A program made the translations under genes and the position numbers. A stretch of 64,000 nt of DNA from Gigaspora rosea (lineage: Eukaryota; Glomeromycota; Glomeromycetes; Diversisporales; Gigasporaceae): positions 267,410 to 331,409 of the forward strand of contig QKWP01000054.1 in assembly GCA_003550325.1 (NCBI GenBank). The letters run 5' to 3'. The notes under the pieces are model-generated. The model saw only the letters and a program-made list of their open reading frames with translations. It was not told the DNA's origin and did no database searches. Of the stretch, positions 12,275-24,739 are shown piece after piece; within the stretch, counting starts at the first letter, position 1; each line of letters opens with the position of its first letter.

Positions 12275-12980
12275 ACCAGGAACAGGGTACAAAGTACGTA
12301 GTGTATAGTTTACAGGCAAGTTAAGTGGTGTAGCTCTTTTGATTCTGATTGGACAAACTTTTCACATGAATTCATCTCTATTTGCCTATATCAGAATTGC
12401 TGTGCAATGATGAGTATGACCTTGGGTTTCCTGTATTTTGCATATGTTTAAATTAGTCAATATAAATTAAAGAACCATTTTAAACAATATATTACAATAA
12501 TATGCTACTTTGCATAGTAATAATATAATAATAATATAATTACTTGATTTGTTTGCCTCTGCCTGTATCAGGAATAGTGTGCAATGATGAGTATAGCCTT
12601 GGGTTTCTTGCTGGGGTATTTCGTCTGTTGTTGGGTGTATAATTTAAAATTAGGGAAAAATAAACTTTGTATTTTAGACATTGCAAGGTCAAATAACCAA
12701 TTTAAACTATTACAAAATATGCTACTATGCATAGCAACGATATATTAATTATATAATTACTCTAAGTGATTTAAGTACGTTGCATAGTCAAATAACTATT
12801 TTAAACTATTAAAATAATATACTACTTTGCATAGCAACAATATTAATTACTGTATATAATTACTCTATGCGCTTTAAGTCTGTTGCATAGTCGAATAACC
12901 ATTTTAAACTATTACAATAATATTTACTTTGCATAGTAACAATATATTAATTATATAATTACTTTATGCGGGTTAAGTTT
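12275..12980. repeat. Dispersed-repeat fragment followed by ~117-bp tandem repeats
   Basis: 12275-12375 matches the start of the 410-bp units at 2930 and 3341. A phrase gtgcaatgatgagtat...ccttgggttt occurs at about 12400 and again at 12570. From 12660 three to four units of about 117 bp follow, each with taaccattttaaactatta, tactttgcatagtaacaata and ttatataattactctatg; a related unit precedes them at 12470-12545. Confidence 0.75.
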
Positions 12981-14400
12981 AAGTATAATATTGATAATTT
13001 CTTTGTTACGCCATTTTATTTAAAAATAAAAATTACTATGTTAAGAATAGAGTATAACTTCCAGAAATAAATTAAAAATTACATATGTTTCAGGTATGTT
13101 AAATGCCATTTGATTTTCTATTGGCATAATGAAAAATGTGGTGTGAACCAAAAATATTGTTCTATTGTATAAGTAATATTTATTTTTCTGTTTACTGCTT
13201 GATTAAAATACTATTTGTAACCTTTTATAACTAGGCTGCTATATTAAATCTGAGTTTTGTTTAAAAAAAACCAATTTACCAATTCGATAAATATTACATA
13301 ATGTCTTGTATTGGAATAATCCAGATTGAACTAGTAAATATTGATATAGACTTGCATTCGCACTCTCCATTATTCTCAACTTATCCTATATTTGGTTAAT
13401 ATTACTTTTTGCGAAAGGTCATTGCAAATCATCTTACCTCTTAAAATCCTGTCTATTCCCACAGCAATACCCATTACTCTGGCTTAACATGTTTTTGATT
13501 TACTAACTTTAGTGACTCGAATTTTGTCCTAGTATACGGGCGTGCAGTTATATGACTATGATACTGTACGATGCTACTCTTTACAATAATCTAAGTAGCT
13601 ATTGTTTGTAATCATAAAATTTTATTATATGTTGCTAGTTGTTGTGAACTTTATCAAATGTATATCTTTGAATTACCTTTCTTATGTTAGTATTTAAACT
13701 TTTGCATTAATAAACCTGATTTTTGCTGTGGCAGTTAGCTTTTTATTTGCATTTACTAATCGATATTAGCTAATCAAAATACAAAATTGGTGTAATGTGA
13801 TGATCAAATCAATAATCGCTTTTTTTGAAATGTCATACTTATCGACTGATCCTAAAAAAAAAAATAAAAAATTTATACCAAATTTGATTAACGTCATTGT
13901 TATCTCAAATCAGTTGTAAACTGAAATTATATTATATTCAATGACCACATGACACATATGATGATCTTAATGATCCAAAGTCGAATACTATAACCATCCT
14001 AACTCGAGACAAAAAAAAAGCGATACTTTTAACTTCGCATTGAAGTAAATATTTCACCAACAAAAGCACATGTCAGGACAATACTTACATTAAGACTCAA
14101 AAACCTTAAGACTTGGACCGAGTCTCTCCACACCTTATTCTACCTTCCAAGTTAAAGTTTCGTAATAACTTATTATTCTATTTCATTATTTCTTTTAAAA
14201 CTTATAAAAAGACAATTGATCTCTTAATCGCGGTAACATCCATCATTTTCCAATTTATAAATAACATATATCAATAATATAAATAAATACTGAACACATA
14301 CACATTGAACTTAGCTATCTTAAATCGATAATTATTAGTCCTGAAGATTAAAATTTCTCTTTGTGATATATAAAATTCTAATTTCTACTTCCTCGTTTCC
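12981..14400. other. Intergenic DNA, nothing recognised
   Basis: AT-rich, with stops in every frame. No inverted ends or tandem repeats of note were found by eye. Confidence 0.45.
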
Positions 14401-14424
14401 GGTTTTGCACAACTCCGTTGCGCA

Positions 14425-14720
14425 GCTACTTATTAATTAAAAATGCACCTCAATATTTTACCCTAACTACAACTCTAATTCTAACTATAACTCTTATTAT
14501 AACTTTTATTTTCATTCTAATGGTTTACTTATTTGGCTACTTGACACATTATTATATTTTAAATTTTAGATATGCACTTGTTAGAATAACGGCAATTTGG
14601 CAAATGAGCACGTGCCGCAAAGCGGCACATATGCCAATTATTTGTCAAATTACCGTATTTGACAATTTGCCCAATAATGGTGTTATCTGGCAATTTATGA
14701 TCATGATTGGTAGGGAGTCA
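14425..14720. mobile_element. Decayed MITE-like repeat shared with 59470-59640
   Basis: The stretch taacttttattttcattcta followed by acttatttggctacttgaca recurs reverse-complemented at 59496-59560, embedded in a longer match of about 160 bp. Further right, caatttggcaaat and gacaatttgccc words and a small palindrome gtgccgcaaagcggcac form short stems. A 105-codon open frame spans it, but its hydrophobic composition simply reflects the repeat, so I do not call a gene. Confidence 0.55.
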
Positions 14721-15037
14721 CTCACTGAGTTTTAATTTGAATAAACATGATTACGTTGTAACACATAAAAAAAATAATGGCAAGAAATTTTTTCATGATC
14801 ATATAAGTTTGCCGGATAAATAAATATTATCCGACATGTCTTATGTGAACACCGAACGATTTTTGTGAGGAGAATGAAAATTTGTGTATTTGTATTAGAA
14901 GGAGGCCTGAATAAGCGTATTATTGGCCAAATTGTGGCTGATAATTGCTGATTTCTTCACGGCAGATACCGCATTATGACATGTCCTTTGGTCACGTCAT
15001 AAAAACAGTATCCTAGTGAATAATCAGTTATCATCCA

Positions 15038-16139
15038 TAATGTTGTTAGTTGAAATACTTAATTTAGTCAACTATTTAGACAATTAGTGTCTAAATATAT
15101 TTCGACATGGCATTATTTTTTTTCGAAATGTCAAAAGTCTAAATTTGTCTAAATGTCTAAATAGTTGACTAAATAAATAATATGTGACTAAATGTCTAAA
15201 TAGTTGACTAAATATAATACTATATGACTTAATGCAAGATTCTATTTAATTATAATGCTTTGCAAAAAGTGTGACCCTGTGATTTACACGGTGATGATGG
15301 CGAAAATTTTAATTTCCTATTGATCATCATTTTCATCAAAAACGTCTATGTTTTATCTGAAATCATTTAAATTCTTCAAGAATTGAAAAATCGGCTGATT
15401 TCTCATGATCTGCAGAGATCACACATTTTTGCAAAGCGCAATAAGCTCTGGTATAGCTTTAAAACAACCAAAAAACTTTGTATATTGCTTTTCATATTAT
15501 TTGTAAAACCTAATAACTTACAGTATTAAATAATAAAAAATAGAATCTAATCAGGCACTCAATACAAGAAATAACTATAAAGATTTAGAATTCGATTATT
15601 GATTCTAAAACGATTTTGAGGTTTCGATCATCGACTTTGATTTTTAGAATCGATTCGCATCCCTACTTTGTGATATTTACATACAGTTCTGTGGCTGCAA
15701 TAGCAGTGCAGGGACCTGAAACAGATGCTGCAGGATGACGCTCTGATTCTCTTTAGCTATATGGGCGTATGTTAGACATCTTTCTTATGCTTGTGTTTTT
15801 ATGTAGTTTAGGACCTTGGGGTTTAAAAAATTTTAGAACCGAGAGGTCAGTAGTTTATACGTGAGTTGATTGGTCTGGGTTCAAATAATTAGTCCTAGAC
15901 TAGAGGTATTGATGTTAAAGTATGAACGCTAGAGCTTGTTTGGATAGCAAACCTATTACTATATGTTTTTTCATATTATTTCTTAATTTAGACATTTCGA
16001 CATTATTTAGACATTTCGACATTATTTAGACATTTCGGCATAATTTAGGATTTCGATAATATTTAGACATTTCGGCAGCCTAAATATCAAATGTCGAAAT
16101 ATTTCTACAAGCATAAAACGATTTCGGCTAACAACATTA
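15038..16139 (-). mobile_element. hAT-like family A, copy 2 (inverted)
   Basis: Ends as in copy 1, with a perfect 8-bp duplication ATCATCCA at 15030-15037 and 16140-16147. At 1102 bp it lacks both the MITE seen in copy 1 and the extra ~330 bp seen in copy 3, so it is the cleanest version of the family here. No coding capacity is seen, as expected for a non-autonomous hAT. Confidence 0.9.
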
Positions 16140-16147
16140 ATCATCCA

Positions 16148-17060
16148 CAACATGACCAATAACAAGTACTTATTGTCCAGAGCGTAGCGGAGGACACTCT
16201 GTTTTTACGACAATAAGTGATAAATTAGTGTCACTTGATCTTGTCTGTGCTTCTGCGTTTATGATTGGCTGAATATACTGCATGACCTACGTTACACTAC
16301 GATCCCCTGTTTTTCAATTTTCAATACAGCAATCGCTATACTTTGTTCCTATTTTTTTTCACGATACCAGCTTTTTATTTTATGTTTATGTTTTTTTGCA
16401 AACGTTCTACTTTTAACAGAGTTATAAGTGCTTCTCTACTTACTCGTTATTATAGAAGTAAGCCCAATCAATTATATAAATAAAATTATAAATATCTGTT
16501 GAAAAATTATTATAATAGCTCCGCCGACTTACAATGCTGCGCATTTCCAAGTTTAAAATTATATGTATAAATTATAACTATGTAAGTCTTATTTTAAATA
16601 TTATTTATGTAATATTGCTACACAGTTTTATGCAAAAATGTACTTCTTCAATGCGCTCAATTAAATTGGTTTAGCAATAAATCGTTACACATATTACTAA
16701 GCGCATACCTTCGTAAGGCATAATCTTAAAAATAATGATTCATAAATGAAAATTTAATAATTTATCAAAGTAACTTGGAATTACATTGGAGAATACCATA
16801 CGTGTACTTACGTACGCACATAGGTTTATGCAAATGTTTGATTATATAAATACAAAAAAAAAGAAAATTCCCAGAATATTGATATATAAAGACTAATGCT
16901 GATATTACTCATTTTACCAAAACTAACAAGATAAAAAAATTTTACAACGATAGCCGTTCTCTAATTAGTATGTATGAAATAAATTAGACGTGAAACAGTC
17001 TTCTCATGATCCATTGACCTATTATTCTCCTCGACAGTTTTTTCATTCATTTCTAATTAT
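16148..17060 (+). promoter_or_regulatory. 5' flank of the histidine kinase gene
   Basis: From about 16550 to the start codon this flank is matched, in reverse, by 58865-59450 beside the pseudogene copy. Shared blocks include tatgtaatattgctacac, aaggcataatctt, a gtacgtacg-rich stretch near 16800, and ctgtcgagga just before the start. A TATA-like gatatataaag lies at about 16880, some 180 bases upstream of the ATG. No binding site can be named. 16148-16550 holds nothing recognised except a small stem around cagagcgtagcggaggacactctg. Confidence 0.5.
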
Positions 17061-20000
17061 ATGTCTCTACCTTTAACCTACCATGGCGATGATACCGAAA
17101 ATGAGATATCCACCATTATCTACAATTATGATTGGTCAACAACTTATCTTGGCCCTATGGACTCATGGGAGCCCATGATAAAAAATGCATTGGTAATTTG
17201 TAGTTGTGTTTTTTTTTTTTTTTTTGAGAAAAATTTGATGCATTAAACAAAATTTATAAAAATCGCTTGTCATTATATCAATACTAGGATTTGTGTCTCC
17301 AATCAGCATATCCCATCTGTCTTTACCTCGGCCCTGATTTAATTACGATATTTAATAAAGGTAAATTATCTTATAATTCACTGGCTCATCTATTTAGTTA
17401 GTTTTAAAACGCTAATTCCGTGTGTTTGTGTAGCATTTCTGCAATGAACGAGGAATTCATACAGCTAATTATATCATTCCACATCAAATATTTATAATAG
17501 CCTTGTCAACTCAGCATTTTTTTTATCATAATAGAATTAGGAAAATCAGTTAATGAAGTATACATGCCTGATTATCAACTTTCGCAACTTAAAAAGTAGG
17601 TTGAGCAATAATTATGACAGTTGAAACTGTAATTTGAAACTATTTTTAAGATTAAATTTAAAGTGTAGCACTTTGGCTAGATTTATGTAGAATTGTTAAA
17701 AAATAGTATAAATGGGTTTTCAATAGGATTTACATATTTAAATGAGACCCTTAAATTTTTAGCTTCAGCTGTCACAGTAATTTAAAGAAAGTTCATTTTA
17801 ATATCTAAACATCTCTTAAATATGTAGTGTAATGACAACAGGCAAAGGTGTATTTCAAAAAGAGCAATATGTTGAAAGACTACGCAGTGGATACAAAGAA
17901 GAAATGTACTTTGACTATACATTTAGTCCGATTTTCAAATCAAATGGTTCAGTCCATGGTGTATATAGTCTAGTGCAAGAGGTTACTCAGAAGGTTTTAA
18001 GTGTTCGAAGATTTAAAACACTTAGCGAGTTTGGACGTTGGACTTCTGGTTCGTACAAAAAACATTTTAATTGGTTACTGTATTATTATTGTGGACTTTA
18101 TCTATTAACTCGTTTGCGTTTACACAATATTTCTTGAAGAGATTAAGTCATTAGATAGTGCCTGCAACATTATAACGAATGTATTAAGAGATAACAATGC
18201 AGACATTCCTTACGCATTGATTTATTTTATCGAACATAAATTAAATACTGGTTGCGAATCTCTGATTGCTCGCCTAACTGCCACGACCTTTGATGAAGAC
18301 AGTAAGAAAGAAAGGCATTTTCCCGATTATTTTCCAGAAACACGCGAAATAATTGATTTATTTAAAGAAGCTGATAATAATCACGAAACATATATAGAAC
18401 TAAAACGAGAAACAACAATACATTCTTTTTTAAAATGCGATTCTTGGCCAATACACCTTTTAATAAAGAAAGGTCATCATGTGAAAGTCATTTTAAAAGA
18501 CGGCTCTCAGGCTGTGCTCTTATTAACAAAAATTCCACTTGGCGGTGATCAAACTTTATCAGCTGTATTGATTTGTGGTATTAATCGGATGCGCAAACTT
18601 GATGAGCAATATATGGAATTTTTACAAGTATGTGAGTGCTTTAATTCTTAATATTTAATTTATAATACTTATTAGAGAACTTTCGAAAACAATATGATCT
18701 GTCAGTTAGTCGCAAATCAGATGAATAAATTTTTACTACATGGGAAGTCAATAGAAGAAGAAAGGGAGCGATCAAAGATATTAACCGATTTAAACTACCA
18801 AAAGATCATGTTTTTTCAGGGCATTAGCCACGAATTAAAAAGTATTTATATGTTATAAAATGTTCTTGTAAGAATGCATTATACAAATAAACTTGCTCTA
18901 TTTATTTATTTATTTATTAATTACTGTAATTTATTATTATATAAGCTCCATTAACCTTAATGCTTTCACCACTTGAAGATGTAATTAGTGAAAGCTCATG
19001 GGAGACACCAATAATGTCACATCTTCAAACTATACGACGTAATACTCGTCGATTGCTTAAACTTATTAATGTTTTGTTACAGGTAAGTCATATATACCCT
19101 AGTTCATGAATTACTCTATTAATGACGATTCACCTTTTGTGTAGTTTTCAAATATAGAAGCCAATCAATTAGAAGCGAATTATATTGAAACTGACATAGC
19201 TGAATTTACTCAAGAGTTAGTTTCAGGCTTTAAAAATATGGCTGAAACATTAAGCTTAGATTTCATTATCGATATTCCACATTCAAGCGAATTTAATCAC
19301 TCTACGAGTGACAAGATTTATTTAGATCACGATATGTATGAAACAATTGTATTTAATCTTTGTAAGCTTCTTCCAAAAATGTTGCTAAAAATGTTTCCAT
19401 TAAGTCCATTCATTGAAATGTATAGAGATGAAATTAAAATATTTTGTTTGTTATAGGCTCGAATGCATTAAAACATACTTGGAATGGAAGCATCATCATT
19501 CGCTTATATTTTGACTACAAAGATAAGAAAAAGATGTTAGTTCTCGAAGTATCGGATACAGGTTAGTAATATTCCTTACTAAGTTTATTGTTCTACAGTA
19601 GATAATTACGTAAAAATGATAATAACATTTATAAATATTAACTTTGCGTTTTGGATTTATTATTGGAATTTATGTACAATATTACCATATCATATTCGAA
19701 TTGACTTGTTAACAGGAGTTGGAATCCCCGAAGTCGCTCTCCCAAATATATTTCAGCGCTTTTATCGTGTAGAATCTCAAAATTCACGTAGCCATGAAGG
19801 TACCGGAATAGGGCTTGCCCTCGTTAAACAACTTATTACACGACATGGAGGAGATATCACTGTTACATCTGTAGTTAATAAAGGAACGACGTTTAAATGT
19901 TGGTTTCCAATAGGATGTGAACACCTACCAACAAATCAAATACGCTTTAATAACGTTGAAAAACCAATAAATAATTGTCAGGAATTATACATTAATCGAC

Positions 20001-23000
20001 AGCTTTATTTAGAAGAATGTTCTCAATGGGCAAAAAATAATATGCCTGAAGCTCAATTTAATAGAGATCAATTGTCAATTGACGATGATTGGAGTGTTGA
20101 TAAAGTATTCACAAAAGAGATTTCATCTCCTTCCTCCACGGATAATCTTGCCGCTATAAAGAAACATCAAATATTACTCATTGAAGATAATAACGACATG
20201 AGGTAAAAATTTCTAATAAATAGATGTTTATAAATTATTTCTTATAATGATCTATGTTTGTAGAAACTATTTATCGGTTCTGTTAGAAGAATTTGATGTC
20301 ATTAATGCTTATGACGGCAGAGATGCTATAAAGATTTTAAAAAAAACAGACAAATTGCCTGATTTAATTCTCAGTGGTAAATAATTATATAATTACAATA
20401 TTTTGATTCGATATATAACTCAAAATAATCGTTGAATCATACTGGTATAATGTATAATAGATATCATGCTGCCAAATATGAATGGATACGAGTTATTAGA
20501 TGCGTTAAGATCTAATACAAAAACTCAGTTGATTCCTGTAATATTATTATCCGCAAAAGCTGATGAATACTCTCAAATTAAAGGTAATTTTGACCAACAG
20601 TAGATTATTTATTTTTATTTATCAATGTATATATTTGATGAATTTAATTTTAGGTCTAGATAAAGGAGCAGTAGATTATTTAATAAAACCATTTTCTGCT
20701 CAAGAACTAATTATTCGTATTCGTGCCATTATTGAACTCTCACTTCTTCGTCGCAAGATGATATTACAACAATGTAAGCAAGAAGAAATAAATCAATTAT
20801 TACTTTCAATATCGACCGAACTTTTTTCCAGTTCAAGCATAAAGGAAGCATTACATTATATTGCTGAGGAAGTCTTTCATAGAATACCATGTGAAAGAAT
20901 AATTATTATTTCAAATGAACAAGATGAATTTAAGAATAACAAAATACTTGCATTATTTGAAGACTTGACAAATCCTTTCGTGGAAATTAGCGATACTGAT
21001 AGGAGAGATTTGCAAATTTTTACAAATTCACAAGAATTTTTAAATAACAATTCTGGAATAGCTATTTCTTTGGACGTGTATTGTGATGATGTTCGTAAAA
21101 ATGTATCTATATTATCTGTAAAAATATGGTTAAGTAATGGTTTTTGGGGATGGATAAAAATATATAGACATTCAAATTCTATATGGCTCGATTCTGAAAT
21201 AGAGGTTTTACAACAAATATCGAATCAAATAAGCTTAGCAATAACTTATGGAAGCTTGTTAGAGCAAAATAACACATTAGAAATTCAGATAAAAGCTGCT
21301 GAAATTGCTAATAATGCAAAGGGTCAAATATTAGCAAATACTTCGCATGGTATATTATTTTTATTTCATACTTTAAACCTGAATTTTTATTATACTAATA
21401 GATCTTAATTTCACAGAATTACGAACACCATTAGGAGCGATAGTAGGCATGCTTTCTTCCTTTGAGGGTACTAACTTGACGGTTGATCAAAGGGACATGA
21501 TTAATATCATGGCACGTGCCTCGGATGATGCGTTATCTATAATAAATAATATTCTTGACGCAGCAAAATTAGAGGCACATAAGATAACTCTAGTAGACAG
21601 AACATTTGATTTATTAGAACTATTTGATGATACAATTGAGATGTTTGGAGACAAGGCTGGGTCTAAAAAAATTGAGCTAATTATAAATTACGATGTAGAT
21701 AAATTACCGAGATATGTTAAGAGTGATCCTGAAAGGTAATTAAATTAATTTGATCTTATATTATTATAAAGAAAAATAGAATTCATTACTTATCTTTTAC
21801 ATAATAACTAGGCTGAGACAAGTTCTATTCCATTTATTATCAAATTCGTAATTATATTTATATAATACTTTCCTTATTTTTATTTAATAAACTACTGTAT
21901 TCATAAGAATTCATTCTAATTCCTTAGAATTAAATTTACAGAACAAGGTGAAATAATACTGACAATTTCAATGCTAACGCGCGAAGTCATTGATGAAAAC
22001 AATGTGAATCCGACTAACAGTCAAATAATTAAAAAAGGTGTTCTGCTAATTGAATTATATGACACTGGTATTGGGTAAGCTCTTATGATTGCGTATGCTT
22101 TACATTTTAGCATGTAAATCATCTAACGCTAATTATATTTAATAATAATAATCATAGCATGGATCCTGAATATATAAAACATGCTTGGAAAAGCTTTTCA
22201 CGAGGTGATATATCGTTAACTAGGAAACAAGAGGGTACAGGACTCGGTCTCTCAATATGTAAAAGCCTAATAGAAATTAATGGAGGAAAAATTAATGCAG
22301 AAAGTCAGTTGGGAAAAGGAAGTAAATTTTGGTTTACATGGAATATTGAGCTATTACCTTCTATGACTACGATTTCAAAATTTCAAACTCAGTTATTAAA
22401 TATGCAATTTAATGAACAATTATTTTACATATTACCTCATACTATAAGGAAAAAACGAATATTAATAATTCACCCAGTCGAAATGATAAGAAAAGTAATA
22501 TTAAACTATCTCAAAAAGGTTGAAAAAGTTGATGCATTCGATACTTTCGACAAGGCTATTAGAGCAGCAAAGGCATATAAAAAATCACATGATAAACCTG
22601 CTTATGATATAGCATTTATTGGCCTTAATGAAAATAATGAAGTTGTGGAAGCTGCATTAGAGTTAAAAGGATTAGAAATGAATGGTAATAATTTAGTAAT
22701 AATCTTTATAGCATTTCCAAGTAATGAAGGAAATGAATTAGCAAAAAGATTAATTGGAAAAGTTGGGGGATCAACTTTCATTATTTATACTCCAATTACA
22801 TGGAAAAAATTAATTAATCAGTTTATGTATATGGAAAAAAATGATGCTACTTATGAAAATAATATTAGCATGCACAATGATGAAAATATTCTAAAGCGAT
22901 TAAGGGATTATGGATTTCATAAGAATGGAAATAATAGTCAAGATATATATGAATATATAATTGGAAAAGGTTTTAAGAGAAAATGTTCTTCTGGTAAAGA

Positions 23001-23693
23001 TTTTAACGGAAAATGTATTTTATGTGTGGTATGACGTTTCCCTTTATTTAGTCGAATAGTACATCTTATTTACTATAATAATGCTAAAATTCTTTAATTT
23101 ATGATTAAAATTATTTGTAGGATAATGATTCTATTAGTCTTGAGGTAAATTAAAATTAATTTAATTATGCAAGTTCATTAGTCACCAATTCTATAATTAA
23201 ATTTTATTTTTATTTTTAGAATACATTGCAACAAGTCTCAAAACTTGGTTATTCAACGGTCTCCACAACAAGTGGTCAAGAAGCAGTCAGATTGATTGAT
23301 TCTGAATTTAAGCTATTAAATAATGCATATTCAAGTTCATCCAATTTAGATATGGAACAAGTAAATTCTAGCAGAATTTCACTAATTTTATTAGAATGTA
23401 ATTTAGTAAGTTTAATTGTTTAATTCATTTGTATTTATTGTTACAATGAAATTTTTAAGTCACAATTGATTTGTTGCTTGTTTTAGCCAATAATGACAGG
23501 TTTTGATGTTTCACGAGCGATTAGAGCAATGAGGCCACCGATTTCAAATATACCGATTATTATTCTAACGAATTTACTTACTGAGGAAATACAAAATAAA
23601 TTCTTCAAGTTAGGGATAAACGATTTTCTCGGAAAACCTTTAAAAATTGAAGAACTTGAAAAAGCTCTAACTAAATGGATAAGCGAAAATTAA
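17061..23693 (+). CDS. Dual hybrid histidine kinase (PAS-GAF-HK-REC-GAF-HK-pseudoREC-REC)
   Basis: This is a predicted cytosolic phosphorelay sensor kinase of about 1602 residues; no membrane segment is seen. Exons: 17061-17192, 17288-17360, 17535-17595, 17828-18048, 18140-18627, 18676-18841, 18946-19082, 19145-19361, 19457-19561, 19716-20202, 20264-20376, 20461-20583, 20654-21349, 21417-21735, 21812-21847, 21928-22074, 22158-23028, 23121-23144, 23220-23405, 23487-23693. The sum is 4809 nt, all junctions are GT-AG and the phases agree. Domains: an N-terminal PAS with DWSTTYLGPMDSW (1-160); GAF (about 163-330); H box ISHELKTPLTLM with His377; HATPase N box NLCSNALKHT, G1 DTGVGIP and G2 GTGIGLAL (480-600); REC1 with Asp734 and Lys786; a GAF-like region (820-985); a second H box SHELRTPLGAI with His1006; a second HATPase (DTGIG, GTGLGLS); a receiver-like fold without acidic residues (about 1272-1390); and REC2 with Glu1531 instead of Asp, Asn1466 in the acidic pair, and Thr1562 and Lys1584 kept. 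The start is the only ATG giving the full PAS. The ligand is unknown. Confidence 0.9.
17596..17827. repeat. Intron 3 of the kinase gene, MITE-derived by appearance
   Basis: At 232 nt it is the longest of 19 introns (others 48-174 nt). It is bounded inside its splice sites by short inverted ends (gacagttgaaact near 17618, agcttcagctgtcac near 17762). Read in reverse, its core (gggtctcatttaaatat, then aaaacccatttatact) resembles the core of the MITE that interrupts exon 2 of the paralogue at 58363-58588 (gggtctcaatttgaaaatat, then ccaactatactctttt). The paralogue has the same intron, so this insertion predates the duplication. Confidence 0.5.
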
Positions 23694-24345
23694 TATCAAT
23701 CACAATTAAATTATTATGAATATTATATGCATATTTTAATCTTTTATCTATCTTTTTCTAAACTTACGATTCTTAAATAAGGTTGTAATAAAAGGTTTAT
23801 ATAATGTGAATCTATTTCCGTTTTTATTTTAACGAACCCTGATACATTTATGGCATAAAATCGATGATATCAGATCTTTTGTTAATTTTAGTGGCATGGA
23901 ATCGCATTATGAAAATTTTAGTCAAAAAAATAAACATCAAGCAAATATGATATTTGAAGCATTAAATATTGTTGATGAGTCTTAGAGATGAGGACAATAA
24001 TAATTAGCATTAAAAAATATCTAAAAAAAAATCATGTGCGAATGAATTTTCAATTTCTTAATTAATTATATTATCACAAATAATGTTGTTTATCAGTTTG
24101 TATTAAATTTAAGGCATGGTTTAATTTACGTATATTAATTATCAAGGATTATTAAAACATATTAACTTCACACCAAATTGGACACAGCTCTAGGACTTAG
24201 TTAGCCTTTTGCCAGCGGTTTCGCCTTTCAATAGGGCTTCAATTTTTATCGAGAATTTCATCTTTATAGGAATTTAGTAGAAGTTTGAGCTTCGCAGAAA
24301 GATTAGGTTTCGCGGGAGATTTCAACTTTCGTAATTTTTCAATGT
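23694..24345 (+). other. 3' flank of kinase gene, shared with the inverted paralogue
   Basis: No gene. gtaataaaagg at about 23785 could serve as polyadenylation signal. The stretch to about 24330 is matched in reverse by 50226-50682 and 48880-49060, e.g. ctgatacatttatggc and caaggattatta, so the duplicated segment runs well past the stop codon. Confidence 0.65.
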
Positions 24346-24349
24346 TATT

Positions 24350-24476
24350 AGCCGAAATGTGCTATTTAATCAAATATTTAGATATTTGAGTGTCTAAATA
24401 TATTTGACATAACAATATTTTTTTTCAAATGTCAAATTTAAATTTGACTAAATGTCTAAATGTTTGACGAATAAAT
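24350..24476 (+). mobile_element. Degenerate end of hAT-like family A
   Basis: The sequence from atgttattagccgaaatg through gtgtctaaatatatttgaca to atttgactaaatgtctaaat follows the subterminal order of family A copies at 15038 and 27916 but is diverged and truncated. A matching inverted fragment lies at about 48805-48868 beside the second kinase copy. Confidence 0.6.
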
Positions 24477-24739
24477 ATCGGTTCTCCTCGCTCGCCGATG
24501 ATTCATTCATAATTTCTAAGAAAAACTTTGTGAAATGAGAAAAGCTGTCTATGAAATTCAAATAAACTGTCTATGAAATAAATAAACATGTCGATGAATT
24601 GCTAGTCGGTGAAATGATACAGAACTATTGTTTGCTAATACTAGATTTTTAATTTTTTTTAAAAAAAAATTCAACTTCTCCGGCTAGTTCATTTAAAATT
24701 TAGAAATTACTTAAATTGATACTAAATTATTAAAAAATA

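Noticed and set aside
16163-16225. Small element around cagagcgtagcggaggacactctg
   Set aside because: A stem is visible, but the ends and target duplication cannot be defined and no second copy was found in the window.
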